Shown in pieces: positions 28,451 to 42,172 of a DNA stretch of 64,000 nt (the first letter of the stretch is position 1; each line of letters begins with the position of its first letter). The notes under the pieces are model-generated. The model was not told where the DNA came from. It did no database searches and saw nothing but the letters and a program-made list of their open reading frames with translations. Origin of the DNA: Oxyruncus cristatus (Eukaryota > Chordata > Aves > Passeriformes > Cotingidae); assembly GCA_013399855.1 (NCBI GenBank), contig VXAY01007405.1, forward strand, positions 496,741 to 560,740, written 5' to 3'. The position numbers and the translations under genes are program-made.

Positions 28451-31219
28451 AACTCCTGTGCATAAAGTGTGAACCCAGTTTAACAAACGTGAAAACCAAC
28501 ATATGTAGGTCAAGAGACTTTTCTGAGTTTGCCAGAGATTTACTGGTGGAGGAGGAGGAGGAGGGAGCGGGAGTGAGATGAGATGAGATGCCAAGCCTAG
28601 ACCAGGAGAAGAGGAGCTGGGTGTTCATTTGTACACTTGTTTTTTAATAGAGAGACTCCAGTTAACCCCCCCCCCCGAAAAAAAGGGCAGATTAACGTTA
28701 TGCCTGCTATTCCTCCCCTCAACAACCTCCTCATTTCCTGGTGGGACAAACTAGAAACACTTCTCAAACCTTTTGCTTTAATTCAAAATAACTTCTTCAG
28801 CCCGCTTAGACTGTTCTCCAGCTCCACGCTTCTGCTTGCAGTCACTCACTCCAACTTAGATTTTCACTTTAAAGTCTAAGTTTTGATGTGGGAACGTTAT
28901 TTTTCTGTATCTAATCCCTGACATGCCACCTGAACAAGGCCATGGGAAGGCAGAGGATAACCAGTAGTGTCTGATTTCCTCTGGCCCCTCGCAAGACTTG
29001 AACTCAGACCAGCTGACACGAGAGATAGATGTGAAAATGGGACAGAAAAAAGGGTTGGAGAATCAGTTAAGGGAGCCCAAGAGACACAGACAGCCTTAAA
29101 AATCAACCTTAAGGGTGGCAGAACCCGTCTCAAAACTGCTCCTAGTTATGATTTGTTTGCCACACCAAGAGGTGCCAATAGCACTCGGGTGAGTAACACT
29201 CCACATAACGTGTTAAAGAAGACACAGGATGAAGGTATCCTGTATTTCAGGTGGATCAAGAAAGAACATTGCACCAGGAGTCCACAGCAATGCCTCGGCT
29301 TGAGTCATGCCCCCAGCTCCCAGCCTTGAGCCTCAACCACTGAAAAATTCCACCCCAAATATCCCCTTCCTCCGCAGCCTGGAACATCACACTTCAACCT
29401 TAATTTTCGAACTGATAGCAACTGAATGCAAACCTGCAACGTGCCACCCAACCTCCAAACGTGCCAGTGAACCTGATATTCATATTCTGCACGTTTTCCA
29501 CCTTTGTGCACAGTTCTCATCTCTCAAGCAGGTCGTGTTCCCCTCGTTTTGAGCAGCACCGGGCACAACCCCCTCCCCACGACTGCAGCTCACACTCCTC
29601 GGGCAAATAAACGCTTCTTCTGTCTTGCAAAGTGCTCCCATTTTGAAGAAACAAGGGCTTGGGGGGAGAGTGCAGTGTGCAGTGGTTCCTCGGTGCTGGA
29701 TGCAGTTTTTTGGCACGGCCACATTCGCTGGGGGAGGGGGGAAGAGAAATAACCTCCGAGGAAAACCTCCTTGTTTGTGCACTCCGATGAAAACCCGACT
29801 CCATTAATGAAAATAATAATTGAACTCTATGGGCTCGAATTGAAAATGAAACACAACACTAACAGCGTGTTTGTAATTGCAATTGTTCTCCAAAAAAGTC
29901 TTCAGAGGACTCTTTGCAACCTGAGCAGTTTCCCCGGTCCTTTGGGTTTTCCTCCTTCCTCCCACGCCAAAACTTTCCAGTAACTTGCAAGACAATGGCT
30001 AAAAGCTTATTTATACTGTGAGCCCCACGTTATTCATGCCACTTGGCACGGGCCCAGGTGCCACAGCATAATCAAAAGTCAATAGGCAGGGAGGTAACAG
30101 AGGAGAGGACTGGGCTGACGGGCTGTTGAAAGGGCCGCTCAGATAATATTCCCTGGCTCACTACGGTATCTGTGGGCTCCAACTGTGCTGAGCACTGCAC
30201 AGCCACGTCGGGAAATTGTTGCTGGAGGGAAGGTGCCCAAAGGGCAGGAGGGAAGAAAGGCCTTTGTGCAGCTCAGTGACGGGGAAGTCGAGGCCGAGAG
30301 AAATGCGGTGGCTTTGCCCCATGGCACAGGTTCGAGTTGCTCTTCCAGCCAACAGCCACCTCGCCGTCCCTGCAGGACCACGTTTGGGATTTGACTGGGT
30401 CTTTTTAACCCCGGCCAGGCTCTCATAAAGCTCGTTGCCGCAGCAGGATTTTGGAACCATGGCCAAACCCTCCTTCCTCACACTTCTGTCAGCCTCAGCA
30501 GCACACACGGCGTTCGCTGCCGGGCCGTGTCCCGCACAGGCCTGAGGATGCCCTGCAGTCCTGGGGAAGTCCAGTCGTTCCTTGGCATCCCCTCACCCTC
30601 AGAGCTCTACACGGGGGCAAATTTATCTCAAGATCCACTTTGCAAACCCTACAGGTCCCAGAAAGGCTTGGATAGGCGTTAAACAAGCACAGACTCTGAT
30701 CCCCACACCCAGCCAAACCTACGGTTCCTTTCTCTTTGGACTCTGCCCTCTCAGCCCGTCTCTCCCCGAGCCCCTCGGTGCCTGGAGCCATGCAAGGCTG
30801 AGCAGTGAGCACCAATTACCCCACCGGCCTCTTGGCTGCTGCTGGCTCTGCTGGTTTTTATTGTCGCTGCCAGATGGCAGCGGCCAGCCCGGGAAAACTC
30901 CCGACCCTGCAGTTCGTGCACAACCCGGGAATAACTTCCAGGAGATCACGAAGCGGCGCTGATGGGAACGGGGAGAGACGGAGCCAAGGTTAGGCACCTA
31001 TTTTACACCTGCCAGAGTGGATCTCGCTCAGCTGAAAGCTCTGCTCGGGAAGGCGAGAGCCCTGCCTGTCCCTGAGCTGGGTTTGTGGAGAATAAACACA
31101 CTCATTCATTTGCTAAAGAGGCGAATTTACACCCCGGCGACTCGGGGCCAGGCGCGTTTTGCCTCCTCCCTGCTCCGAGGTCTGTTCAGTCGGCGGATCT
31201 GCACCTATTGTACTTCTGG

Positions 31220-31660
31220 GTCTAGTCACAGATGACCTTGAATGGGAGCGTCGGTGTAACATTATATTCCTATGACAGATTTATGGATTGGCAGATAGGG
31301 GTGCATTCCTTCCCTAAGACAGGACAGCATCCAATGTTTGTTAGCATCATTAAACTAAAACTGACTTTTCACCTGCTCCCATACCATATGCAGCTGCAAA
31401 TTTTTAAATTAAACTATGAAGCCATGCATAAATTTACATATATTACAGACTAGCCTCTCCATTTAACATGCAAATGTACTCCAATGTTTCAGAACACCTT
31501 CTGTCGCTAATTAATTTGCTGAATTATAATTAGACTAATCCTGCATAATTAATAAGCACAGATTTTTTTTTAATTTCTAAGCAGCTTGATGAGATCATTC
31601 ACTTCCTTCTATAAACTGCTAAGTAACTGTTAAAAAAAATCTGGAAAGAACATATGTGAA
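31220..31660. promoter_or_regulatory. Candidate conserved non-coding element
   Basis: A repeat-free AT-rich block begins with TGACCTTGA (31233-31241), the reverse complement of the extended nuclear receptor half-site TCAAGGTCA. It also has a POU octamer ATGCAAAT at 31468-31475 and several TAATTA cores (CGCTAATTAATTTGC, GCATAATTAATAAGC). The combination looks like a developmental enhancer; this is inference. Confidence 0.35.
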
Positions 31661-31749
31661 AAGGTATGTTTGATGTCGCATACAAATTTAAACGAGCGGG
31701 CGAGCTTCGAGAAAGTCAGGATTAATATAGGTGTGTGCTGGAGGCACAG

Positions 31750-32420
31750 ACACTGTCAGCGCCGCCTTTCCGGGGGCACGCAGCAAGATCTTCTGCGTTT
31801 GTTTTATTCCTTCTGGGCCTTCCAAGATCAGAGCAGGCTTAAAGGGCCGCGTGTGCTCGGGTGTCACTCACCCCACGGGTGTCCGTCAAAGCCCCGGCCA
31901 CGCCGCGCCGTGGGTGAAGCCCCTCTGATGGTATTTGGTGCCAAAGCCAACCGAGATGGTTCCAGCCCGACAATTAAGTGCTGTTAGCGCAGGATTCGCT
32001 CTCCAGTGATTAAAATGAAGGGTCCTGCTTCCATGTTGAAGAGGGCGGCAGCACGTGCCAGCGCGGGCCTGAAATGCGCTGGGCGGGACTGGCGCACAAA
32101 GAACCCTCGTGCACGAAGCAGCCAAACCCTTAGGCCTCAGACATCTATCCCTGACGCAATTCCGCAGAGAAAGAGGGAAGGAGCATCCCAAACGCCACGG
32201 GATATTTGGGAAAACGGGAGCGCCGACAGTGATGCGAGTGCTGCGCTTACAAACAGGCCGCGCCTGCAACCTCGTTTGCTCGGTTCCTTTCCGTGCTTTG
32301 GGGGGCCTCATTTCAGCTCTCCTGCCACGCCCTTGTTTTGTCTCCGCCTGGCTCGGGCTCGGATTCCGTGCTGCCAACCTCACGGGCTGTTTGCTCCCAC
32401 CGGGAGTAAGCGAGACCTGC
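31750..32420. promoter_or_regulatory. CpG-rich block
   Basis: I count about 50 CpG in about 670 bases, including CACGCCGCGCCGTGGG and GCCAGCGCGGGCCTG. It is less dense than the island at 47455-48010. Overlapping frames of up to 189 codons on both strands lack family resemblance. It lies directly to the right of an AT-rich unique element (31220-31660). Confidence 0.5.
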
Positions 32421-33027
32421 AACAAGAGCCCCTTCAACCCCAACAAAAGAAGCAAGAGGAGAGATCAGCTCCTGTGCCAGGAGGTTGCTGAACCACTTCA
32501 AGCCTTCGAGTGTGGCTCGTCTGCCACAAAAAAAATGCACGTGGCATCCTTATCAGACACTTCTGCCCGAAGTCTCTGTTGCTTTTTTATTAGTTTGGAC
32601 AAGGGCCCTTCTTCAGATAAATATATTGTTTAAATTGACTCGGGTTCTGGACAAATAGAAAAGGTAAAAGCTTAAACAGGCCAAGTTTTTGGCCCTGGGT
32701 GCCAACCAAGCCTCTTCCTCGTGTTTCCTACAGGGTGGTCAATGGGAAATGACTCCTCTCTTAAAATAGAAATCAAACCCAACAACCTTTTGGCCCAAGG
32801 AAGACTGGAAATCATCCTGCTGTGCTTTAACTCATCATAGACCTCCTCAGAACGTCAAAGTGCTTGTGGAGCAAGGAGAGACAAAAAGCATCACCTCGAG
32901 ATTAAAGATGTAGAAGAATTGCACACTTGGGATGCTGTCCCCCTCCCAAAGCACAGCAATCCCATGAGACCACGGAACTAAAGGACTCTGGACATGGAAT
33001 GGCTCTAAAAATGCAGAGTTATACATT

Positions 33028-33073
33028 TATAGACATATTTTATGTATATATATTTATATATATATATATATGT
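33028..33073. repeat. TA-rich dinucleotide repeat
   Basis: Alternating TATATA, interrupted by TTT, runs up to TATATATATATG. It is low-complexity sequence. Confidence 0.9.
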
Positions 33074-33636
33074 TGTTTTCCTGATAGCCACTGAACACAT
33101 CACCAGGTGTCAAGGCAAGGTGAAGAGAAACAAAATGATTAATATGAACAGAAAACCTCTTCCTGCCTCCTCCACCTCCTTTTCTTAGTTACTCTATCCC
33201 GGCTCAGCAAACAGAAAAGATGTAATGAGTTAAAAAAAAAATAAATAAATAAAATCAGGATCAAGTCTGTATTTTTTCCCATCCACGTTTCTGCACTTTC
33301 TTTCGTTTTTTTTTTGCTCAAACCGTGGATGAATTGGCCCAAAGATATATAGGTCACATGGCTGAGGCAGAAATAGAATCCATATCTCCAGAGCCACAGC
33401 GCTGGGTACACGAGCAGGCCCCTGGAATTCTTTAAAGCTATTCTAGTTTTGTCAGAATAAGGTGTTTTTTGCAGCATATGGCCAAACCCAAATGTCAGCA
33501 CCCACATCTCCCAGATTTCTGATGCCCGGGGCTTCCTACCGTTCCCCAGCCCTCTGGCCATGGAATCTGCCCCAGCTGAAATGATTTTGCAGGGTTTTTT
33601 TTGTTTGTTTGTTTCGATTCCTTAAAAAAGGGTATG

Positions 33637-33654
33637 AGTGTGTGTGTGTGTGTG
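33637..33654. repeat. (GT)n microsatellite, short
   Basis: About nine GT units follow GGTATGA. Confidence 0.9.
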
Positions 33655-34078
33655 AAAGTCTACCTGTGTAGGGAGAGGTAATTTTGCCCAAAAAAGGAAA
33701 AATTCTGAACTCTGAAACCCACCTTTTCCCACCTTTTCCCGTATATCCTCAAAAATCCACTCGTTTTCCGAAGAGTTCGTGCTTTAGACAGTCGTGCACC
33801 ACCCTCTATTCACGGGGAACGTGAAAGTTCCCAACGCGCAGTAAATAAATTAACGCATTTAAGGCAAATATTTCGCAGCGAACCTTCCATTCATCCTTCT
33901 GTACTGGCCTCCACATTTAATCAACCTTTTCAGTCCCCTTTGATGTGGCACATACGTGCCAGAGGCCAAAAAAAGCATCAGTATTTTGGGGTATGAACTG
34001 TGTTAATTTTGCAGGGGGTGAGACATCAGTGAAGAAACACCCCACAGTTGACATTTTTTTTATATATATATATATTTT

Positions 34079-34093
34079 NNNNNNNNNNNNNNN
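34079..34093. other. Assembly gap (15 N)
   Basis: Fifteen N follow a T/TA-rich run (34054-34078). The length is probably an estimate. Confidence 0.99.
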
Positions 34094-34880
34094 TCTCAGA
34101 ACAGGTTTCATGCAAGAAGCTTGGTGCAGCTCGGCCAAGTCTCAGCTCAAAAGCAACTCAAATACTCTTATTTTTTTTGTATCACCAAAGCCACACTCCT
34201 TTAAAACGCCTCAGATCGGGCACCCAGAAACCAGCACGAGGCAAAATTCCAAACACTTGGGCAATCACTTTGCTGTGAACTCGGGGCTGCACAAGTTATT
34301 TTGCCTCTGGCAAATACTTGGTGCTGCAGGAGAAATTGCTTCTCTCTCCCCTCCATCCCTCTGCCTCACACGCGCGCACCCCAAGTTGGCTGTGCAGTGA
34401 TGTTAACAGGAGAGGAAAATTGCTTCCCGACCTTTCCAGTGATCAATTTACACCCTGAAGCATGAGATTGGTTTCATTTGAGTGTGTGTATGTAATACCT
34501 ATTCCCACGGCGCTCTGGGCAGCGCGAAACCCGCCGTTCACCTGGGCTGGGCGGATGCTCAAGGTGCTCAGAGCTGGGCTTGGAGGATGTCGTCCTCCAG
34601 GACATCCCAAAATCTGGTGAGTGAGCTGCTCCGCCAGCACTGAGATCAGGGATTTCCTCCTTCTGTGTGTGTTCCTGAAGTTATTGTAGGGCTTTGTGTT
34701 CAGCCTTTCCCTCTGGCCGCAGCCAGACACGTTCCCAGGGCCTCTGGGAGAGGTCCTGAGGTAACACTCGGGAATTGCAGCTCCTGACCTTCCACCCGCT
34801 GAAAGTGCAGCCAGTGCAAAACATCCCGTGACTGGGCCTCTTCCTATGGCAGATCCAGACCTGGCTTTGGACTGCAAAAT

Positions 34881-35300
34881 GTCCAAAGGAGGGACACAGA
34901 GCTGGGGAAGGGCCCGGAGGGGCCATACAAGGAAAGGCTGAGGGGCTTGTTCAGCTGGAAAAGAGGAGGCTGAGGGGAGACTCAGCAGGGCCTGCAGCTC
35001 CTCCTGAGGGGCAGCTCCATCTCTGCTCCCTGTGAGCAGGGACAGGACCCTGGAACAGCTGGAACTGTGTAAGGGCAGGGTCAGGTTGGATCTCAGGGAA
35101 AGGTTCTTCCCCCAGAGGGTGAATGGCACTGACCAGGCTCCCCAGGGCAGTGGGCACAGCCCCAAGGCTGCCAGAGCTCCAGGAGGGTTTGGGCAACACT
35201 CTCAGGGACAGGGTGGGATTGTTGGGTGTCTGTGCAGGGCCAGGAGCTGGATGGATGATCCTTGTGGGTCCCTTCCAGCTCAGGGTACTCCATGATTCTA
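34881..35300 (+). mobile_element. CR1 LINE 3' fragment
   Basis: GAGCTGGGGAAGGGCCCGGA through AGGTTCTTCCCCCAGAGGGT to CCTTGTGGGTCCCTTCCAGC and CATGATTCTAC is a forward CR1 3' end. A 240-codon minus-strand frame overlapping it is an artefact of the repeat. Confidence 0.93.
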
Positions 35301-37899
35301 CACGTTCTCGAGGGGAATCCTAGGAGGCTGAAAACTGTGAGAAGTTTGGGAACAGTTGACTGACCAAACTTTCTACCCCCACCCAGGTTCTGACCACACA
35401 ACTCAGAGCAGGGATGAACAAACTCCCCGTGGAACCAACAGCTCCCCCTGCCCATCCCAGGGGTCATTCCCACACAGGGCTGTTTGGGCTTGGCTTTAAC
35501 CTCATTTAGGTAAGACTTCTGCAGTGCTCTGCCTTAGGCCCAGACTAATGAGCTCATGTGAGGGCTCCAGATGCTTCCAACCACATTCATCATTCACTTC
35601 AAATTCTAATATTCTTCCCCAAATTGTGGAGATCAGAGGGACAGACTGAAGTCAACGCTGAAGGAGTTCTTGCAAGAGCCAGAGATGAGACTCTGTCAAG
35701 AGTTCTGGCAGTGATAAAGCTGGACCCAAACCTGCCTTTAACTGACTCCGAAAGATTTCTCAGGGAGAAAATCCAAGGTACTTCACTCTTGGAGGTGTCC
35801 AACATATTTTCATGCGCACAAACATGTCTTACACACTCCAACTGCAGGCACACACACATCCACACAGATTCACAGTCGGCTTATTGGCTGGAAAATGCTC
35901 GTGTTTTGATGCTTTAAATAACAAGGTACCATTCCAGACGCATCGTCACGATGTGCTCTCCACTGAAAAAAAAGGTCTCTTGGCCGTTCCCAACCCCAGG
36001 ACTTCCTGCCCACGTCCCTTGTGCTGATGTGTGCAGGGAATTTCGAACCAAGTTTTTGTTTCCCCCCCTTTCTCAAGCTCTGCTGCCGCCGTAATTCCCT
36101 GAGAGAAGTCTCTGAGTGCCTGCGACATTCACTGAGCGTTTTCTTCATTTATTTAATCCAGATGTTTACGTTTTAAATAATTGAGGAGCTGCTCTGGTAA
36201 ATAGACATCAAGGAAGGCTAATGGGAGTCGCACTGTCCTTACAGACAACTTGTCTGATGAGCCACTGGATCAGGAGTCAGTCCCTGCAGTGTCAGGACAG
36301 GTTAGAGCAAGGGAGGAGTGCAGCTTGTTGGAAAACATCACCCATCAAAGCTGCCGAGCAAGACTGGACACACACTGCCCAGAACTTGCAAGGAAAAGTC
36401 AATCGTGAGCTCTGCCACTATAAAATCTTCTATTTCTTCATATGGTTTGATTTGGTTGCACGCACACACACACACAAAAATTTAAAAAGGAATTATTTCC
36501 ACTTCTCCACTTCGTAGACCCACTCACTAAGCCCATTTCACAGCAAGGGTGCTTCCTGAAGCTCCCAAATAAAATGCTGCAGATAAACTGTTTTGACTTA
36601 AGGTTTCCAGACTCCCAGTGCAATTTCCAGTCTGAGGGTACGGGGGCTCTACTCAGATCACTGGGACTTTTCAGCTTGGCCCTTCAACTCTCCTAATTTT
36701 TGTCTCCATTGGTAAACTCTGGGTTTGTTTCGATTTGAACCTCCCAAAAATCAACCTTAACCTCACCGAAGTCAAGTCAGTTTAGGAGGAAGTAAGATTA
36801 TATTCCAGATTGCAGCAGCTTTGTTAAGTTGATTTTTTGAAGTCCCTTTTTAAATCCCATTGCCGCAACTGAGCATGGGGACAGCCTTTTGATCACTGAA
36901 ATTTCTTCTATTTCTTGAGGGGTTTTTTTTCCCTGATTCTTTAAACCCCACCTGAGCTCTATAAACTGCCCCAGAATTGGGTGAGTTCTCATGACCTGAA
37001 GCAGGTAAAGACTTGCTCCGTGGAAACAACTGCTGGAAATTCCCTCCGCTCTCCATGGCACAACTCTTTTCCCCCAGCATCTTAATGACTCCACACCGTG
37101 ATGTAATCCCCTGTAAAGGCTTCTTTGGAGCTGTTGAGAAGTACCTGCTGAAATATCCATGGAACAGCTACTTTACAGGAGTTACGGTCCACTGGCCCCA
37201 AAATCCATCTTTTATAAGGAGCCAGCAGGAGAGGAGAAAGTGCTCCGTGAAGGACCAGCAGATTTCCAGAGGTACTTCTTGCCACCGGGAAAATCAACTC
37301 TGCGAAGTTTCTTCGTGCATAAATGTATAATTACAGCCCCAATGAAGTCGAACAGCACCCAATAAATCCGTCTGAGCTGGGTTTGCACTGACTGCCAGCG
37401 TTTGCTTCTTAAAAGCTCCACGAATTGTGCATCATTGTTTTACGAGGACAGTTACAGGAACATTTTACGTGGGAGACCTCGCGGCCAAAAATTAAGTTTG
37501 ATGTAGAAATTTGAGGTTAAGTGGCTTTACACAGTTCACAGCCATTAATTCCAGCAGAGTAGGTTTTTCTGGGGACCCGGAATAAAAACCTTACATCTCT
37601 TTTTAGAAGATTAGCTGAAAGCCTTGCACATCTTAATATAAGTGCTACGGGGATGTGCCACAGCTTTGAAGCTCTTGGGGTTTAAATCTACTAATCACAC
37701 TCACAAGGAATCATCAAACCAAAGAACGTCAAGGCAGAAACTCTGATCTCTGCCAGGACACTTGGAGATTTTTAGGTGATTAATCAGTTCCTCTAAATAT
37801 TAGACCTTTCCCTCATCTATTCCTCCTTTCTCTCTCCACCTTCCAAAAAAAAAAAAAAAAAAAATTTGTCAACAGTTTCAGTCTAAATTCTGGTTTTGT

Positions 37900-38070
37900 A
37901 ATAATTCAGTGAATGCCAACATAATTTTTTGTTGGTTAATTAGACTCCCAATTTGGAGGACAGCTTAGGAAAACACTCACTATAATTCTCGAAATGAGGC
38001 ATTAGAAACCATTTAATCTGTCCTACATAATTACTTTGTACTTATCCATTAGCAAGTAAAATATTGGAGG
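37900..38070. promoter_or_regulatory. Candidate conserved non-coding element
   Basis: Unique AT-rich sequence with GGTTAATTAGACTCCCAATT and CCATTTAATCTGTCC, just after a poly-A run. Judged from texture only. Confidence 0.22.
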
Positions 38071-40379
38071 GGGGGAAGTGTCTTTTACACACAACAGAGG
38101 GTTTCTTTCTAATAAAATAAAAGCCTGCTCGTTTTCTTTCCTTGCCGAGTTCCTGAGCACCTGAGCACAAATAACCGGGCACTGTTATGCTTGGCAGCAT
38201 TTGTGGTTGAGCTCAGAAAAGGACAAAACTTTGAAAACGGTGAAATTGGGGTTTTTTAAAGGGCTTTTCCTCCCCGTTCCCTGCCACAGTTTGGTTTGGC
38301 TCCCCCTGACTGCGAACACCAGCACAGGAGGCTGGGCTGGCAAACCCAGCCGGCTCCACTTGGGGACTCGTGAACATCTTTCCCTCTTCGTGACAGGAAT
38401 CATTTTTTTACTAAGAGACCATCTAAAAAACCTTTAAAGAGGGATCAGGGCCCCGCTGTCCCAGCTGTTATAAAAAAAAAGCAGGAGACAGAGCAGTGCC
38501 TTTCCCGAGCCTCTAAGGATCTGACAGCGAGGGGGAAATGGGTTCCAAAACCTGCTCAGATCCAGCAGAAGTTTTGTTTTACGAATGACTGTTCCCCATC
38601 TCGAGGCATTTACAGCTCATTTGTTCGAGTCTGCAGCTGAAATCAGAAGTGGGAAGTGAGGCTGGCTCTGAGATGTGATACCGAAACAGAACCCCCGTGT
38701 TTAATAAACCCTCCTTCCACGAGCACTTTGTTCCTTTTCAGGGCGGGAGGGGGACTTTCATTTTCCTGCAGCATCCTGTGGGGAACTCCCTGCTTGGGCT
38801 AAACCTTGGGCTAAGTGTTGCAAACTCTGCCCGTTGCAGCCTTGGGGTGAATCTGCCCATTTAATGAGCATCCCCAGTGGTTGTTGACAGTGTTTTTGTC
38901 GTAGCTGCCTACAAGAACAAGCCCAGCTCTGACAAACACCACCGCTCCATTTCAAGCAGGCTTGTTGGAAGTCAGCAGGAATTCTGTGATGATTAAGACT
39001 TAATATTCTACTCTAGCTCCAGCTGTATGAGCTCTGGTATCTGCAGACCCCACTGCACAGGCCCTGCAAACACATGATCACCCCAAACTTCGCTGTGTGC
39101 TGCATCCCCCCCATTAACCACAGGGAAGTAACAGATCTGCCCATCAAACAGCAGCAGCCAGAAGGAATCAGAATGATGTTTATGATTCAGAGATCTTGTA
39201 CTAGGAATCTCTTTGGCAAAACTGGAGACCAAGGGTTTGCAAACACCCTGAAAGTCATCACGGCACAGTTCAACACCGCTTGGATGGTCCGGCTGCTCTC
39301 AGTTCTTGAAGTGTGCCCTGTTCTCATCCTCCTATGTGCATTCTTGTGGTCAAAGAGACACTGCCCACGAACACTCTCCAAGCCTTGCCCTCTTTGGCCC
39401 AGCTGAACTTCTCAGCAGGCAGCAAATGATGCCACAATGGGGGAAGTCGGAGAGAAAACCGGGGTGAAAGGAACCTGAAGAGAGACAGGTAACAACCATC
39501 ACAGAGACCAAGAATTGCCACCTGAAGGGTGAAATGTGTCCCTCTGCAGAGCAGTCCTGATCATGGAACACCACTAGATGCATGTGAGAGCATCTTTGGG
39601 GTTTTAGGTCGTATGACAAAAGACTTTATACACGTGAGTGAGAAAGAGGTGGTTCCTCACACAAGCACTGAACCACCCTCCACTAACGACGGGTCATCAG
39701 GAGCGTCATGGGCTCAGAACTTCCCTTTAATTTACAGTTCCAGCTCAAGACCCAAGGAAGTTGGGTTTAAAATCTCCAAATAACCAGCTGCTGTAGTCCT
39801 CAGCATCCCCAACCTTTCTCATGCCCCTCTGAGCTCAGCACAGGCTGGCAAGGTTTTCACAAGTGCCCGGTGATTCTGTGCCAAGGCACCCACTTTGAAA
39901 AAGGTTCAGATGAGCCTCATTTTTTCCAAGTGCTGCTCACCAGCCTCTTCAGTGTCTCAAATTTAAGACCCAGTATTTCCAGACACCTTTACCCCATATT
40001 TTTGTGGCTGTTACCAAAAGAGTCCATTTTATCACTGGAAGACCCTGAATTTTGGTGTGTGTCCGCATGCAGAGGCTTGGAGGAGGAAGAGGCATAAATC
40101 ATTTCAAACTGCTACTGTAATAAATGTAGACAAATGAATAAAATTTGTCACCAGCCTAATATCACCATCAATGTTTTGTCTAGCTACATTCCTTCCAATT
40201 TGAAAACAGTTCAATACCCCTTTTACCTTCAAGTAGCAGCACTTAATAAACAGTGATGGATGCTTTTTATTCCCTTTCCCCCCTTCCTCCCATCCCAGGC
40301 TTTCCTACGTCTTTTACAAGGGGATTGTTTAGCTTGGGGGAGATGTAGATCCTCCATCTTTCTTGCATTGACATGCATC

Positions 40380-40560
40380 CCTCAAGGAATGACGACCATA
40401 TTTAATTCATAACCCCCGTTGGCTACACAAACATACAACTTCCCATCAATTAGGCAACACAGAGATGCTGTTAAAAATCAATGAGCTTATTATTAAATAT
40501 ATTTTCCTTTCATGTAACAATAATAGTTATTGCTCCTCCATTGTTGGAGCTGTAATATCA
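40380..40560. promoter_or_regulatory. Candidate conserved non-coding element
   Basis: Unique sequence with CATATTTAATTCATAACC, CCATCAATTAGGCAACACAG and a TTATTATTAAATAT block. Judged from texture only. Confidence 0.25.
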
Positions 40561-41049
40561 GCTGCTTAAGCAGCTCTAAAAAAAAAAAAGAAAAAAGAGG
40601 GGGGGCCGATTGCTTTTCGATCAGCTGGTGGAATACCAGAGAGTATCAGAACAACACTGCCCTGCTTGACACAGACACCGAAGGATAAAGGTGATAAAAA
40701 GTGGCCAAACAGCTGCTTCTTGAATAAAATCAGCCAGCCTGAGTGGAGCACAGCAGTTCCTGGGTATTCACCTGATTTTCAGAGCCGTGCACGGGGATTC
40801 GTGGCAGAACATCCATCACCCACCATCAAAGCACGGGTAGACTCGTATTTGTGTTTCCACTGTGGTGTGTTTATCAGAAATTATTGGGATATTTTGACAC
40901 ATGCCACTACTGAGGGAGCTCCCTGCCTACAACAGAGATGTAAAGCCTGTGCCAGCTCACGCAAAGGTTAAAAAAAAAATTCCACATGCACACACACACA
41001 CAGAAAAAAACCCCCGCAGTGCACAGATTTTGGCAAGTACATCATATGC

Positions 41050-41345
41050 TGTCTGGCCACAGCTGATCTGAAGCGAGTCCCCCGTAATTATGGGAGAAGG
41101 TGGAACAGGTTTCCTGCTAATTGGAAAATTCTGCAAATGGCACCAGTGAAGTAAATTGACAGTCGTTAGAATATTAGCGAAATGAGGGAACTGATTAGGA
41201 AAAGGCTCAGATGTGGACTCCCGGTTTGTCGGGTTGTTTTTTTTGTTTTTTTTTTAAACAGTGCCTGAATCTACCAACAAATTGATAATAAAAGCATAAC
41301 TTAATAATAACAGCTGTTGTTTGACCTGGATGCAAATATATTTGT
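41050..41345. promoter_or_regulatory. Candidate conserved non-coding element
   Basis: Unique sequence with CCCGTAATTATGGG (a near palindrome), CAGCTGTTG (E-box core CAGCTG) and a POU octamer at 41330-41337, interrupted by a T run at 41237-41255. Judged from texture only. Confidence 0.22.
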
Positions 41346-42100
41346 GCAAGTGTGCATACATACACCTAGAGGTACTATACACTGACACACACGTTTATCC
41401 ATGTATTAAGTGCATAAACACATCGTTCCTGTCACTCCTCCCACGTCAAGACAGATACACAGAATGTTCACTAACTTTTTTTTTTTGTTTGTTTCAGAAA
41501 ACACCTATTTTCCCAGAACATTTGCACCCAACAGGGGCGAACAGCTGCACTTCAGAACATTCTGAAGGAGCGCACTCTAATGAAACCGTAATCGCTTCGT
41601 GCTTCAAACGAACCCTACGAGAGCCTTGTTTACGTCCTTAAATCTTGAAGTGGTTTGTTCCGAGGGGAAGCTCGTTTCTGTTGCAAATGTGCTCTTGACT
41701 GACTGCTGTGGAGGATTCCAGTAGCAACTTCTCTTTGTGCTTCGGCTGGAACTGTGCAGGAAGCACAAAGTGGGATTTGGCCACGACTTTGGCCATCCGT
41801 CAGCGCCCCGGGATTTGTGTTCCTGATTTTTCGCTACCAGGGAAAAAGAGACGTGACGGGGGGACATAAGGCACTCTAATTAGAGACACTCCTACAAGCA
41901 CAAGCAAATCCACCTCCCTGGAACTTCATCTGGAGCCTCTCAGTTCTCCTCCTACAATCTTAGTCTTGAAACAATCTCCCGGGGCTTGGTCCCACCGCAG
42001 TGACTTTGGTGGGAGCTCCTCCACCTCTCGAGTTATAAATGACTTGTTCTGGCACCCAACGATCCCTCTGGTCACTGAGGCCTCTCGTTTCAAAAAGTCC

Positions 42101-42172
42101 CAGAGCGGTTTGGGTTGGAAGGACCTCTAAGATCATCTCATTTCACCCCCCAGCCCACCAAGGGTGGGGGAC
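42101..42172 (-). mobile_element. Short CR1 3' remnant
   Basis: GGTTTGGGTTGGAAGGACCT followed by CTAAGATCATCTCATTTCAC matches the reverse complement of the last 60-70 bases of CR1. The upstream part is not recognisable. Confidence 0.7.

Noticed and set aside
30421..30508. A minus-strand peptide PKSCCGNELYE resembling the EBF zinc-knuckle segment KKSCGNRNE
   Set aside because: The similarity covers only a few residues. The histidine and other cysteines are missing, and there is no suitable donor site or phase to join the 22512-22593 exon.
31886..32491. Overlapping frames of 161-189 codons on both strands
   Set aside because: They coincide with the CpG-rich block. Equal openness on both strands indicates base composition, not coding.
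34443..35165. A 240-codon minus-strand open frame
   Set aside because: Much of it is the antisense of the CR1 fragment at 34881-35300, and the rest has no family resemblance.
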